Positions 35,838-44,316 of a stretch of DNA of 64,000 bases are shown here, in pieces. Source of the DNA: Bacillus sp. ISL-41 (GTDB lineage Bacteria > Bacillota > Bacilli > Bacillales > Cytobacillaceae). Position 1 is the stretch's first letter. Each line of letters begins with the position of its first letter. The notes beneath the pieces were generated by a model. It saw only the letters and a list, made by a program, of their open reading frames with translations, ran no database searches and was not told the DNA's origin. Both the position numbers and the translations under genes were made by a program. Location: positions 62,001 to 126,000 of the forward strand of contig NZ_JAGGQP010000027.1 of NCBI RefSeq assembly GCF_018613235.1. The letters are read 5' to 3'.

Positions 35838-36920
35838 TCATAAGGGTACATTAAACATCTAAACGCGCCCTTATGCCGGTGAAATGCCTTTTATAAGGGT
35901 GCATTTAAACACGAAACGCGCCCTTATGAAGGTGAAATGCCTTTTATAAGGGTACATTTAAACACGAAACGCTCCCTTATGAAGGTGAAATGCCTTTTAT
36001 AAGGGTACATTTAAACACGAAACGCTCCCTTATGAAGGTGAAATGACCTGCATAAGGGTGCATTTAAACACGAAACGCTCCCTTATGAAGGTGAAATGAC
36101 CTGCATAAGGGTGCATTTAACATCTAAACGCGCCCTTATGAAGGTGAAATGCCTTTTATAAGGGTGCATTTAAACACGAAACGTGCCCTTATGAAGGTGA
36201 AATGACCTGTATAAGGGTGCATTTAAACACGAAACGTGCCCTTATGCCGGTGAAATGTCTTTTATAAGGGTACATTTAAACACGAAACGTGCCCTTATGC
36301 CGGTGAAATGACCTGTATAAGGGTACATTTAAACACGAAACGTGCCCTTATGAAGGTGAAATGCCTTTTATAAGGGTGCATTTAAACACGAAACGCGCCC
36401 TTATGAAGGTGAAATGACCTGCATAAGGGTGCATTTAACCTCTAAACGCGCCCTTATGCCGGTGAAATGCCTTTATAAGGGTACATTTAAACACGAAACG
36501 CGCCCTTATGAAGGCGAAATGACCTGCATAAGGGTGCATTTAACCTCTAAACGCGCCCTTATGAAGGTGAAATGCCTTTTATAAGGGTACATTTAAACAC
36601 GAAACGTGCCCTTATGAAGGTGAAATGACCTGCATAAGGGTGCATTTAAACACGAAACGTGCCCTTATGCCGGTGAAATGCCCTGTATGAGGGTGCATTT
36701 AACCTCGAAACGCGCCCTTATGAAGGTGAAATGACCTGCATAAGGGTGCATTTAACCTCTAAACGTGCCCTTATGCCGGCGAAATGACCTGCATAAGGGT
36801 ACATTTAAACACCAAACGTGCCCTTATGCCGGTGAAATGACTTTTATAAGGGTACATTTAAACACGAAACGCGCCCTTATGAAGGTGAAATGACCTGCAT
36901 AAGGGTGCATTTAACCTCTA
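35838..36920 (+). repeat. 53-bp tandem array, about 21 copies
   Basis: AAGGGT recurs at 35842, 35895, 35948, 36001, 36054, 36107, 36160 and on to 36901: 20 periods in 1,059 bp, all 53 bp except one of 52. Each unit holds ATAAGGG, then about 21 bases, then CCCTTAT (an inverted pair), and AAATG/CATTT arms. Two sub-types alternate irregularly: AAACACGAAACG or AACCTCTAAACG, and GCCTTTTAT or GACCTGCAT. Copies are contiguous, with no unique spacers. The array fills the convergent gap between the PBP4 gene and the NERD gene. Confidence 0.95.
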
Positions 36921-36971
36921 TAGAGACCTTCAAAAGCTAGAATTGTCTTAAGGGAACATTTCTCATGTACT

Positions 36972-37910
36972 TTACTCTATTAGTAGGAAGCCTTCATCAT
37001 TCTCTTTAATTGTATAGTGAGCACCACGGCCACAGCCGCTTAATGTATAGTTATCGAAAATCATATTTCTGATGGCTTTTTTTGTTTTGATTGATTTACA
37101 CCATTCTTGAATTCGGCTGACTGTTAATGCTTCTTCCGGTAAAAGTAATTGGAGTTCTCTAATACTTCTCAGTACTGCGTCATGAATATTCTCCCGTTTC
37201 CCGCAGCTATTGCATATTAATGTTTTTCTGGTAACTATAGTATTCAAAGTATGACAATGGGAACATGATATTCCCTTTTTAAGCACGTCGAAACTATATC
37301 CAGGGAGCCTCTCATACGGTGAATCATGGGAATGCAGGGAAAGAAGCTTGTCCGATAGGTTTGTATGGGTATTTTTTATTGGAGTGATTTGTTTTTGCAG
37401 GTTATGAAGAAGTCTTGGAATCTGGTTGGGAAAGATGATTGGTAAATTTCGCGGAGCTTGATAGAGGTAAAAGTTTGGGTTCACGAAGACTAGAGTTGAT
37501 TCGATATTAATGTTGAATCCAAGGTCTCGTACCATCCTTCGCAGGAGTGACTCTGCTCTTTCCATTTGTTGCAGTGGATTTTTGATTTCTACTCCATTAT
37601 TGGTATACCACCGATTACCTTCGATAAAATAATCGCCTTCGAAATACTTCACTTCGAACAAATGGATGATCTTTGAAATGAATAGAGAATCGATTTGAAA
37701 TTTGGTATTTCCATATTCAAGGAGCAGATCATTCATCACCAGGAAACCTTTTTCAACCTCCTCCATTCATCGGTCAAATATCACTTCTCCTTCATAACCT
37801 TTTTCCAGGTATAGATAATTACTGTACTCTTTCGGAGATAAGTTCATTCGAGCATTCAGCATTCTCAGAATCTGAAGCTCCATTGATTCTACACGAGATT
37901 TAACTATCAA
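36972..37910 (-). pseudogene. NERD-domain protein interrupted by an in-frame TGA
   Basis: A full Bacillus-type NERD protein (about 312 codons) can be read in one frame from a TTG at 37910 (GGAGG eight bases upstream) to 36972, but TGA at 37769-37767 interrupts it after codon 47. The upstream piece (IVKSRVESMELQILRML ... EKGYEGEVIFDR) is the usual N-terminus, and the piece after the stop continues directly with MEEVEKGFLVMND, FEVKYFEGDYF and a C-terminal CxxC...CNSCG zinc finger. An ATG directly follows the TGA, so reinitiation of a 264-aa product lacking the NERD N-terminus is possible. NERD domains are predicted nucleases. Confidence 0.82.
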
Positions 37911-38022
37911 AAAACATTCCTCCATTCATTATGTATTGCAATTAAATAGTATGATTTATATGAATATTTAACAAGCTTTTTCGCTTGATAGTTGTAAGTT
38001 TTATAAAATCCCACCGTAATTG

Positions 38023-38062
38023 AGAAAAAGCCGCGCAGAATGAGAATACGCACGGCTTTTTC
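38023..38062 (-). terminator. Terminator after SleB-like gene
   Basis: On the minus strand AAAAAGCCGTGCG-loop-CGCGGCTTTTT followed by CTC. It lies about 70 bases beyond the stop codon, after duplicated copies of the gene's 3' end. Confidence 0.85.
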
Positions 38063-38067
38063 CAGGT

Positions 38068-38165
38068 TATTTAGCGATTACCGGTTATTACGGTTTACTT
38101 CGCGAATCTATGGTTTCCAGTTGTTACGGTTACTTCGCAAATCTATGATTTCCAATTGTCACGGT
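38068..38165 (-). repeat. 35-bp tandem duplication of the SleB-like gene 3' end
   Basis: The last 35 bases of the hydrolase gene (38130-38164) are repeated directly after its stop (38095-38129) with four substitutions, and a third, more decayed copy lies at about 38068-38094. In the gene this segment encodes the end TVTIGNHRFAK. Thirty-five is not a multiple of three, so the extra copies are out of frame. Confidence 0.75.
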
Positions 38166-38726
38166 CACTTCTCTTGAGAATACCCATTTGCTTACTGCTG
38201 TTTTCGGGTTAAAGAAGAACAGTGAGCCACTGCCTTGTCCTCTGAAAGCAAGAGCTTCTTTTACAGCTTTCTTTGCTTCTGCATCAGTTGGCCTATTGAT
38301 TGCTCCATTTTTTACAGGAGTGAAGGCATAGTACCCGTTTGCCTTTTCATAGACGACTCCTCTTACTGTGTTAGGGAAATCCGGGCTTGCTACTCTATTC
38401 AAGACAACAGTTGCTACTGCTACTTTCCCTGCATATGGCTCGCCTTTTGCTTCAGCATGAACAAGCCTTGCAAGCAAGTCCTGATCCGCTGCAGACACTG
38501 ATACAGCCGGGATTGTCAACTTTTGGCCTGGATATAGTAGAGTGCTAGTTCTATTGTTCACTTTCTTCAATTCTGTCACTGGAACACCATACTTGCTGGC
38601 GATTCCCCACATCGTATCTCCTGTTTTCACTTGATAAGTTGCCGCTTCAGCAGCTGCGCCCATTGAAAATAAAGATAAAGATACAACTGCTGTTAGCGCT
38701 GCCAATGTTTTTTTCATGTTTCTCAT
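38130..38726 (-). CDS. LysM plus SleB-type cell wall hydrolase
   Basis: Secreted protein of 198 aa from the ATG at 38726, chosen because GGGAGGT is seven bases upstream; the frame runs 24 codons further. Signal peptide (about 4-28, ending AAAEAA), one LysM domain (about 29-72: YQVKTGDTMWGIASKYGV ... LYPGQKLTIP) and a SleB/CwlJ Hydrolase_2 domain (about 80-198: LARLVHAEAKGEPYAGKVAVATVVLNRV). In Bacillus such proteins cut cortex or vegetative peptidoglycan; LysM anchors to glycan. Similar to YkvT and YocH-type proteins in plan. Confidence 0.92.
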   Translation of the reverse strand: MRNMKKTLAALTAVVSLSLFSMGAAAEAATYQVKTGDTMWGIASKYGVPVTELKKVNNRTSTLLYPGQKLTIPAVSVSAADQDLLARLVHAEAKGEPYAGKVAVATVVLNRVASPDFPNTVRGVVYEKANGYYAFTPVKNGAINRPTDAEAKKAVKEALAFRGQGSGSLFFFNPKTAVSKWVFSREVTVTIGNHRFAK

Positions 38727-39021
38727 TTTCCATACCTCCCAGTATTGCTGCTCTCTATTTCTACTTATAAGGCTAGCAGTTGTAACATAGTTATTCATTG
38801 TCCAATAAGTACCAATAAGAAGATACCTCTTCTATCCATTGAAACCGCTTGATTCTTTTTAAACCTGGAAATTTATTTCACTCCTGTCCACTTTCCTACT
38901 ATAACCAGACTTGTAAGTTAACGGCTCAAATTTTACATAGTGTTACAGCTTTGTAACTTAAAACTATCAACTAAACTCAGGAAGTGTATTGGGAGTTTTA
39001 TAACTTATATTAATTACTTAT

Positions 39022-39036
39022 TTAAAATTATTATAA
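39022..39036. promoter_or_regulatory. PerR box upstream of katA
   Basis: TTAAAATTATTATAA matches the PerR consensus TTATAATNATTATAA at all but one position. It lies just upstream of the probable katA promoter and 78 bases before the ATG. PerR control of the vegetative catalase is established in B. subtilis. Confidence 0.8.
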
Positions 39037-39043
39037 TTAAGTA

Positions 39044-39071
39044 TTGATTTTTAATTGAAAAGTGTTATCAT
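39044..39071 (+). promoter_or_regulatory. Probable sigma-A promoter of katA
   Basis: TTGATT at 39044 and TATCAT at 39066, spacer 16 bp, located seven bases after the PerR box and 43 bases before the start codon. Confidence 0.6.
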
Positions 39072-39113
39072 TTAGCTATAAACCAAATTCATTAAAAAAG
39101 GCGGGTTGAATAA

Positions 39114-40574
39114 ATGAGCATTGATCAAAAGAATCATCTAACTACAAGCTGGGGAGCGCCGGTTGGGGACAACCAGAACTCCATGACTGCGGGACAAAGA
39201 GGACCTACTTTAATTCAGGACGTCCATTTACTTGAAAAATTGGCGCACTTTAACCGTGAGCGTGTGCCAGAGCGTGTGGTACACGCAAAAGGCGCCGGAG
39301 CACATGGATATTTTGAAGTGACAAATGATGTGACAAAGTATACGAAGGCAGCTTTCCTTTCAGAGGTTGGCAAGAAGACACCTCTTTTTATTCGTTTTTC
39401 TACTGTTGCAGGAGAACTGGGATCAGCAGACACAGTCCGTGACCCGCGCGGTTTCGCGGTGAAGTTTTATACAGAGGAAGGAAACTATGATATCGTCGGG
39501 AATAATACTCCGGTATTCTTCATTCGTGACGCGATCAAGTTCCCTGATTTTATCCATACACAAAAGAGAAACCCACAAACACACTTGAAGGATCCCAATG
39601 CAGTATGGGATTTCTGGTCACTTTCTCCTGAATCGCTGCACCAGGTAACCATCCTGATGTCCGACCGCGGCATTCCGGCTACCCTCCGCCATATGCATGG
39701 CTTTGGCAGCCATACGTTCAAATGGACAAACGCTGAAGGTGACGGTGTCTGGATCAAGTACCACTTCAAGACAGAGCAAGGAGTCAAAAATCTTGCAGCA
39801 GATGCAGCAGCTAAAATTGCAGGAGAAAATCCTGACTACCATACAGAAGATTTGTTCAATGCAATCGAAGCTGGGGACTTCCCTGCATGGAAGCTTTATG
39901 TGCAAATCATGCCTCTAGAGGATGCCAACACATATCGTTTTGATCCATTCGATGTCACAAAGGTTTGGTCACAAAAAGACTATCCACTGATTGAAGTCGG
40001 ACGCATGGTATTGGACCGCAATCCTGAAAATTACTTCGCGGAAGTTGAGCAGGCTACATTCTCTCCTGGAAACCTCGTCCCTGGTGTCGATGTTTCTCCA
40101 GATAAAATGCTTCAGGGCCGCCTGTTTGCTTATTCTGACGCACACCGCTACCGTGTGGGGGCGAACCATAATCACCTGCCGATCAATAGGCCGAAATCAG
40201 AAATGAACTCTTACCAGCGTGACGGCCAGATGCGCTTCGACGGAAATGGCGGCAAAACAGTAAACTATGAGCCTAATAGTTTCGGAGGACCAACAGAGGT
40301 AAATGAACACAAGCAGGCAAGCTTCCCTGTCAGCGGTGTTGCTGAAAATGTGGGCTATGATCACCACGACCATTACACACAAGCTGGTGACCTGTACCGC
40401 CTGATGAGTGAGGAAGAACGCGAGCGCCTTGTCGCTAACATTGTCGCTGCTATGAAGCCAGTTCAGCGCGACGACATCAAACTCCGCCAGATCGGCCATT
40501 TCTACAAGGCAGATCCTGAATACGGAACACGCATTGCTCAGGGATTAGGGCTGCAGGTGCCGCAGGAAGTTTAA
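39114..40574 (+). CDS. katA: Vegetative catalase
   Basis: Monofunctional haem catalase of 486 aa, breaking hydrogen peroxide into water and oxygen in the cytoplasm. The catalytic His is in [16 protein letters not shown], the Asn in [11 protein letters not shown], and the proximal haem Tyr in [14 protein letters not shown]. Size matches clade-3 small-subunit catalases such as B. subtilis KatA. GGCGGG-type weak site before the ATG. A PerR box upstream indicates peroxide induction. Confidence 0.97.
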   Translation: MSIDQKNHLTTSWGAPVGDNQNSMTAGQRGPTLIQDVHLLEKLAHFNRERVPERVVHAKGAGAHGYFEVTNDVTKYTKAAFLSEVGKKTPLFIRFSTVAGELGSADTVRDPRGFAVKFYTEEGNYDIVGNNTPVFFIRDAIKFPDFIHTQKRNPQTHLKDPNAVWDFWSLSPESLHQVTILMSDRGIPATLRHMHGFGSHTFKWTNAEGDGVWIKYHFKTEQGVKNLAADAAAKIAGENPDYHTEDLFNAIEAGDFPAWKLYVQIMPLEDANTYRFDPFDVTKVWSQKDYPLIEVGRMVLDRNPENYFAEVEQATFSPGNLVPGVDVSPDKMLQGRLFAYSDAHRYRVGANHNHLPINRPKSEMNSYQRDGQMRFDGNGGKTVNYEPNSFGGPTEVNEHKQASFPVSGVAENVGYDHHDHYTQAGDLYRLMSEEERERLVANIVAAMKPVQRDDIKLRQIGHFYKADPEYGTRIAQGLGLQVPQEV

Positions 40575-40581
40575 ACAACAC

Positions 40582-40617
40582 AAAAATCGGATGCCAAAAT
40601 TGGCATCCGATTTTTTA
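40582..40617 (+). terminator. Terminator after katA
   Basis: AAAATCGGATGCC-AAAATT-GGCATCCGATTTTTT. Confidence 0.93.
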
Positions 40618-40702
40618 ACATATAAACGAAAGTCCACTAGACAGCTCTATCGGACAATCTCAGGACGATTCCCTGTAAGAGTGTCCGTTAGAAGTGTTCT
40701 AA

Positions 40703-40733
40703 CAAAAGAAGCAGACCTATACCGGCCTGCTTT
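40703..40733 (-). terminator. Terminator after azoR
   Basis: On the minus strand AGCAG-G-CC-GGTATA-GG-T-CTGCT followed by TCTTTTG, 13 bases after the azoR stop. Confidence 0.75.
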
Positions 40734-40746
40734 CATCCATTATTCA

Positions 40747-41382
40747 TTAGAATGTGTGCGCCAAATCCTTAGCACGTGCAATTCCGTTTTCTTTAATTTC
40801 CTGTGCTTTTTCAGGGTTTGCATTGTGGCCTTCCAGGTATAGGCACTCCATTGAAGGTACACCGAAGAAGTTCATCATTGTTTCGATATAGCGATTTCCC
40901 ATCTCCATGTTTGCTGCCGGTCCTTCTGAATAGTAACCGCCGCGAGCCTGGATATGAAGAGCTTTTTTGTCTGTCATTAAACCGACAGGTCCTTCCTGTG
41001 TATATCTGAATGTTTTGCCTGCTACTGCAACTGCATCCAGATATGCCTTCATGACTGGCGGGAATGAGAAGTTCCAAAGCGGTGTCACGAAGATGAATTT
41101 GTCTGCTGCTGTGAACTGTTCAACCAGTTCAGCTAGACGGCCTACTTTTGACTGTTCGTCTGCGGATAGAGCAGAGAACTCAGTTCCTTTTTGCAGCTTG
41201 CCCCAACCGCCTAATACGTCGGCATCGATGTGAGGAATATTTTCCTTAAATAGATCCAAATGAATGATTTCATCATTCTGGTTCTGATTTTTGTACGTAT
41301 CAATGAATGCTTTTCCTGCTGCCAAACTGAAGGATTGTTCTTCTGTCAGCGGGTGTGCTGTGATGTATAAAACTTTAGCCAT
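40747..41382 (-). CDS. azoR: FMN-dependent NADH:quinone oxidoreductase / azoreductase
   Basis: Flavodoxin-fold enzyme of 211 aa reducing quinones (and azo dyes) by two electrons with NADH. Motifs are the N-terminal [42 protein letters not shown] and [13 protein letters not shown]. subtilis AzoR1 and AzoR2 protect thiols from quinones and are repressed by YodB and MhqR. Here a promoter overlapped by an MhqR-like half-site precedes it (41435-41492). Confidence 0.95.
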   Translation of the reverse strand: MAKVLYITAHPLTEEQSFSLAAGKAFIDTYKNQNQNDEIIHLDLFKENIPHIDADVLGGWGKLQKGTEFSALSADEQSKVGRLAELVEQFTAADKFIFVTPLWNFSFPPVMKAYLDAVAVAGKTFRYTQEGPVGLMTDKKALHIQARGGYYSEGPAANMEMGNRYIETMMNFFGVPSMECLYLEGHNANPEKAQEIKENGIARAKDLAHTF

Positions 41383-41434
41383 GATGTAATTCCACCTATT
41401 CCTTGTTGATTTTAAAACTATTTCATGAAAATAA

Positions 41435-41492
41435 ATCTCGAATTTAAAATAGCTTACTTCGAGATATTAATCCGTTTTTCATCAAAGGTCAA
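41435..41492 (-). promoter_or_regulatory. azoR promoter with MhqR-like inverted repeat
   Basis: Minus-strand -35 TTGACC (41492-41487) and -10 TAATAT (41469-41464) are separated by 17 bp. Half-sites ATCTCGAA (41435-41442) and TTCGAGAT (41458-41465) face each other; the second overlaps the -10 box. They match the arms of the published MhqR operator (ATCTCGAA-TTCGAGAT type) but are split by 15 bp, so the site may be two adjacent degenerate operators. Position fits repression of azoR. Confidence 0.6.
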
Positions 41493-41509
41493 ACGAAATG
41501 CTCGTCTGC

Positions 41510-41700
41510 CTATCTCAATGATTTCAGTGCGCCGCTTAAGGTCTCGACCTCGTCCAGCATCATATTGACATTGTCGAGGTGCAGAGCCTGCGGCTTGAAA
41601 TCTGTATCGTACTCAAAGTCAGTAAAAAGGATAATGACCGATGTTTGTGGACGTCGGCAATCTTCAATTCTCCAAAGATTCCTCTTTCATGCTCTTTTAA
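41510..41700 (-). pseudogene. Possible decayed gene fragment between azoR and catE-like gene
   Basis: Minus-strand reading gives KLKEHERGIFGELKIADVHKHR, then after a shift of one frame an uninterrupted stretch with SVIILFTDFEYDTDF and HLDNVNMMLDEVETLSGAL ending at TAG (41512-41510). It looks like real protein of about 60 residues but has no start codon with a site and needs a frameshift. I do not recognise the family. It may be a remnant cut off when neighbouring genes rearranged. Confidence 0.35.
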
Positions 41701-41702
41701 TT

Positions 41703-42560
41703 TTACTTAGCTGTTTCCAGCTTGATGCGGTTTCCAGAAGGATCTTGCGTAATATAGATGCCATTTTCCTCTTCGACAGCAGTCCCGATTTCTTTCAGGC
41801 GGTCTGCTGTGTCTTTCATGCTCGCTTCGTCGGGCAGAATGAGAGTATAAGATTCAAGTCCCACGCTATTAGCAGGCGGTTGAGGAGCCCCCACCCCATT
41901 CCATGTATTCAGTCCGATGTGGTGATGGTACTTTCCTGAAGAAATAAAGAGAGCCTGCGGTCCGTATCGGCTTACCACGTCAAAACCAAGTCCTTTTGTA
42001 TAAAACTCTTCTGTTTTTGCTAGTTCTGCGACGTGTAAATGAATATGCCCCATCACAGTGCCTGCAGGAAGCCCGTTCCAGCTTTGCTCCATTCCTTCCG
42101 CAAGTAAGTTTTCTGCATCCAGAGCCTGAGTGGCCATCACCACATGTTGCTCATTCCATTCCCATTCTGACGCTGATCTGTCTGTATAGATCTCAATTCC
42201 ATTTCCATCCGGATCTGCTAAATATAAAGCCTCACTTACAAGATGGTCTGATGCTCCCTGCAATGGATATCCAGTCTGAACGAAATGCTTCAGTACTCTT
42301 GCCAGATCAGCCCGATTAGGCAGCAAAAGGGCGTAATGATACAATCCAGTAGTTCTTCCCTTCTTAGGAATCACATCGGATGGCTGCTCAATGCTTAATA
42401 GCACCGTTTTTCCATCGGCAGTTAACTTGGCGGTTTTATCCGTTTTTTCATATACCTTAAAACCGATTACCTCCTGATAAAAGGCAAGGGAACGTTCCAA
42501 ACTTTGTACCTTTATATTTACTTGGCCTACAAAAGTGACCGGCGGTTGATGAAAACTCAT
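41703..42560 (-). CDS. catE: VOC-family dioxygenase/glyoxalase (CatE-like)
   Basis: Protein of 285 aa with two glyoxalase/extradiol (VOC) modules, about 8-135 and 165-285. Metal-ligand positions are visible in the second module (HIHLHVAELAKTEEFY; YHHHIGLNTWNG) and near ESYTLILPDEASM. B. subtilis CatE is a catechol-2,3-dioxygenase repressed by CatR/YodB; the divergent HxlR-type regulator here supports the same job. A palindrome lies in the shared promoter region. Confidence 0.88.
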   Translation of the reverse strand: MSFHQPPVTFVGQVNIKVQSLERSLAFYQEVIGFKVYEKTDKTAKLTADGKTVLLSIEQPSDVIPKKGRTTGLYHYALLLPNRADLARVLKHFVQTGYPLQGASDHLVSEALYLADPDGNGIEIYTDRSASEWEWNEQHVVMATQALDAENLLAEGMEQSWNGLPAGTVMGHIHLHVAELAKTEEFYTKGLGFDVVSRYGPQALFISSGKYHHHIGLNTWNGVGAPQPPANSVGLESYTLILPDEASMKDTADRLKEIGTAVEEENGIYITQDPSGNRIKLETAK

Positions 42561-42650
42561 AATCTTCCTCCTTTAAGCATTCTTTGATTGAAAAATAACA
42601 TTATCCAGGGCAAAAAGCGATTTGTTTGTAATGTAAATACGGAGTAACTA

Positions 42651-42667
42651 ACTTACTTTATGTAAGT
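42651..42667. promoter_or_regulatory. Palindrome in the catE-hxlR divergent promoter region
   Basis: ACTTAC-TTTAT-GTAAGT, a 6-5-6 inverted repeat about 90 bases before catE and 100 bases before the regulator gene. A related half (AAGTTAC) follows 25 bases on. It is the probable operator of the divergent YodB/CatR-like regulator. Confidence 0.6.
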
Positions 42668-42767
42668 AACTATATTACTGTAAATAAGTTACGTCAAGTA
42701 TACATTTTATAAAAAGTAATTTATTTTTCAGTTGTTATGTTTATAATGTTAGTAAGGAGTGATTGAT

Positions 42768-43076
42768 ATGGATAAGTCGATTTGTCCCAGATTTGAAAAA
42801 GCCATGACAATCCTAAGCCAGCGTTGGACTGGAATGATCATATATCAGCTGTTGTCTGGACCGCAGCGTTTTTGTACGATTGAATCCTCTGTAGGAGTCA
42901 GTGGTAGAGTGCTTTCAGAGCGATTGAAGGATTTGGAAAGCGAAGGGATAGTGAGACGCGAAGTTCATCCTGAAACGCCAGTCCGGATCGAATATTCTTT
43001 GACCGAAAAAGGCAAGGCACTGGAACCTCTTATGAAAGAAATTGAAAAATGGTCACAGAGCTGGCTGGAGGCATAA
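42768..43076 (+). CDS. HxlR/DUF24-family thiol-based repressor (YodB/CatR-like)
   Basis: Winged-helix regulator of 102 aa from the ATG at 42768, which has AAGGAG eight bases upstream (a GTG in frame three codons earlier overlaps that site). The single N-terminal cysteine in DKSICPRFEKAM is at the position of the redox-sensing Cys6 of YodB and Cys7 of CatR. HTH and wing follow (RFCTIESSVGVSGRVLSERLKDLESEGIVRREV). It is divergent from the catE-like gene, so it likely represses it in response to quinones or diamide-like stress. Confidence 0.9.
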   Translation: MDKSICPRFEKAMTILSQRWTGMIIYQLLSGPQRFCTIESSVGVSGRVLSERLKDLESEGIVRREVHPETPVRIEYSLTEKGKALEPLMKEIEKWSQSWLEA

Positions 43077-43106
43077 TAATAGATTCCAAGATGGAATTTT
43101 TCATTT

Positions 43107-43138
43107 AAAGCACCCGTTGAATGGGTGCTTTTTGCTTT
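43107..43138 (+). terminator. Terminator after HxlR regulator
   Basis: AAAGCACCC-GTTGAAT-GGGTGCTTTTT. Confidence 0.88.
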
Positions 43139-43298
43139 TTGAACCTATTACGATTTTTCAACACCCCCCTCGCGTAAAACCCAAACAAGACTTGATAAGG
43201 AACCTTTATTAGACCTTTCGCCTCGGCTTCTTGCTTGAAATATCCATTAAACATCTGCTTCTGCTGATTGCTTGAAATGTGTGTCGTAAAATAGATCT

Positions 43299-43328
43299 AA
43301 AAAAGACGTATGCCGCTGCATACGTCTC
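43299..43328 (-). terminator. Terminator after dps
   Basis: On the minus strand AGACGTATGC-AGCGGC-ATACGTCT followed by TTTTT, 14 bases after the dps stop. Confidence 0.9.
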
Positions 43329-43342
43329 ATTTCTTTCACTTT

Positions 43343-43783
43343 TTATCTCCCAAGGAAAGAGTTCAGCATCCATACATGTTTTTCTAAGCCTGCGTGAATG
43401 GACAGCAGCAGGTCGCTTGTTGTTTCATCATTGACTTCCTCTGCCAGTTCCATGCCCTTCTTTAGCTCTTGGATCATTGTTGAATAGTCTTCTACTATGC
43501 TTGCGACCATATCAGTTGCGCCTTCATTTCCTGATGCTTCTTTTACAGATGCGAGTTCTAGCGCACCGGACATGGTTGCGACTGGTTTGTCACCCATTGC
43601 CAGCAATCTTTCTGCAAGTTCATCGATATGTAAGGCAGCTTCGTTGTAAAGCTCTTCGAATTTTGCATGAAGAGTGAAAAATTCTGGACCTGTCACATAC
43701 CAGTGATAGTTATGCAGCTTAATGTAGAGTACAGTCCAGTTTGCGATTTGCTTGTTGACTGTTTGTGTTAATTCATTTTTCAT
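43343..43783 (-). CDS. dps: Dps/MrgA family DNA-protecting ferritin
   Basis: Ferritin-like mini-cage protein of 146 aa that oxidises and stores iron and protects DNA. Ferroxidase residues are in [43 protein letters not shown] (the His, Asp and Glu ligands of Dps). B. subtilis has MrgA (PerR-controlled) and Dps (sigma-B). A -10 TATAAT lies upstream but no PerR box, so the sigma-B type Dps is as likely. It is near katA and azoR in a redox-stress block. Confidence 0.94.
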   Translation of the reverse strand: MKNELTQTVNKQIANWTVLYIKLHNYHWYVTGPEFFTLHAKFEELYNEAALHIDELAERLLAMGDKPVATMSGALELASVKEASGNEGATDMVASIVEDYSTMIQELKKGMELAEEVNDETTSDLLLSIHAGLEKHVWMLNSFLGR

Positions 43784-43989
43784 CTTGAATCCCTCCTGTT
43801 TTTATGTACGGATTCATTATAGTCCAAGATTATCCAATAAAGAGTTTGAGCGTGGATTGTTCACAGGAATGTCAACTTTTTAGACAAGTTATGTGCTAGT
43901 ACCGGGGCAAAAACCAAAATTCTCCATAAACTATACATAATAAAGCAATTATTTCTCCAAACTATGCATAGAACTGGAGGTGTTCATGA

Positions 43990-44202
43990 ATGGGTTTATT
44001 TAATGCGCTCAACCAATGGAGAAATGCCAGATACGAAAACCATCTTTCGAATATGAAGGACCAGAATAAATGCCCGGACTGCCATGGCAGAGGATATTAC
44101 GCTTTTTCCGCGAATGAGTTTGTCTACTATGCAGCTCCATACGAATGTCCTGGCTGCAGCGGCAGTGGATTATATACAGATTGGAATAACAGTACAATAT
44201 AA
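43990..44202 (+). CDS. Small DnaJ-type zinc-knuckle protein
   Basis: Protein of 70 aa with GGAGG nine bases before the ATG. It has two zinc-finger half-motifs of the DnaJ central domain: CPDCHGRG (about 28-35) and CPGCSGSG (about 53-60). With only two CxxCxGxG motifs it can bind one zinc ion. There is no J domain. Small proteins of this kind occur widely in Bacillus with no known role; a chaperone-like or metal role is a guess. Confidence 0.8.
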   Translation: MGLFNALNQWRNARYENHLSNMKDQNKCPDCHGRGYYAFSANEFVYYAAPYECPGCSGSGLYTDWNNSTI

Positions 44203-44234
44203 AATGGCCACTGCTTTTGCAGAGGCCATTTTTC
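44201..44234 (+). terminator. Terminator after zinc-knuckle gene
   Basis: AAAATGGCC-ACTGCTTTTGCAGA-GGCCATTTTT. Confidence 0.88.
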
Positions 44235-44316
44235 TTTCACTGAATGGAGAAGGTATCGTACAATCCTTCATCCCATATGGACTTGATTTCATTCCTGAAA
44301 TCCCGCCTATTTCCAT

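Noticed and set aside
35838-36920. CRISPR array
   Set aside because: Copies of the 53-bp unit are contiguous, with no unique spacers of regular length, and no cas gene is in the window.
43784-43870. PerR box at dps
   Set aside because: TATAAT and GATAAT are present but not as the TTATAATNATTATAA palindrome; they are more simply a -10 element.
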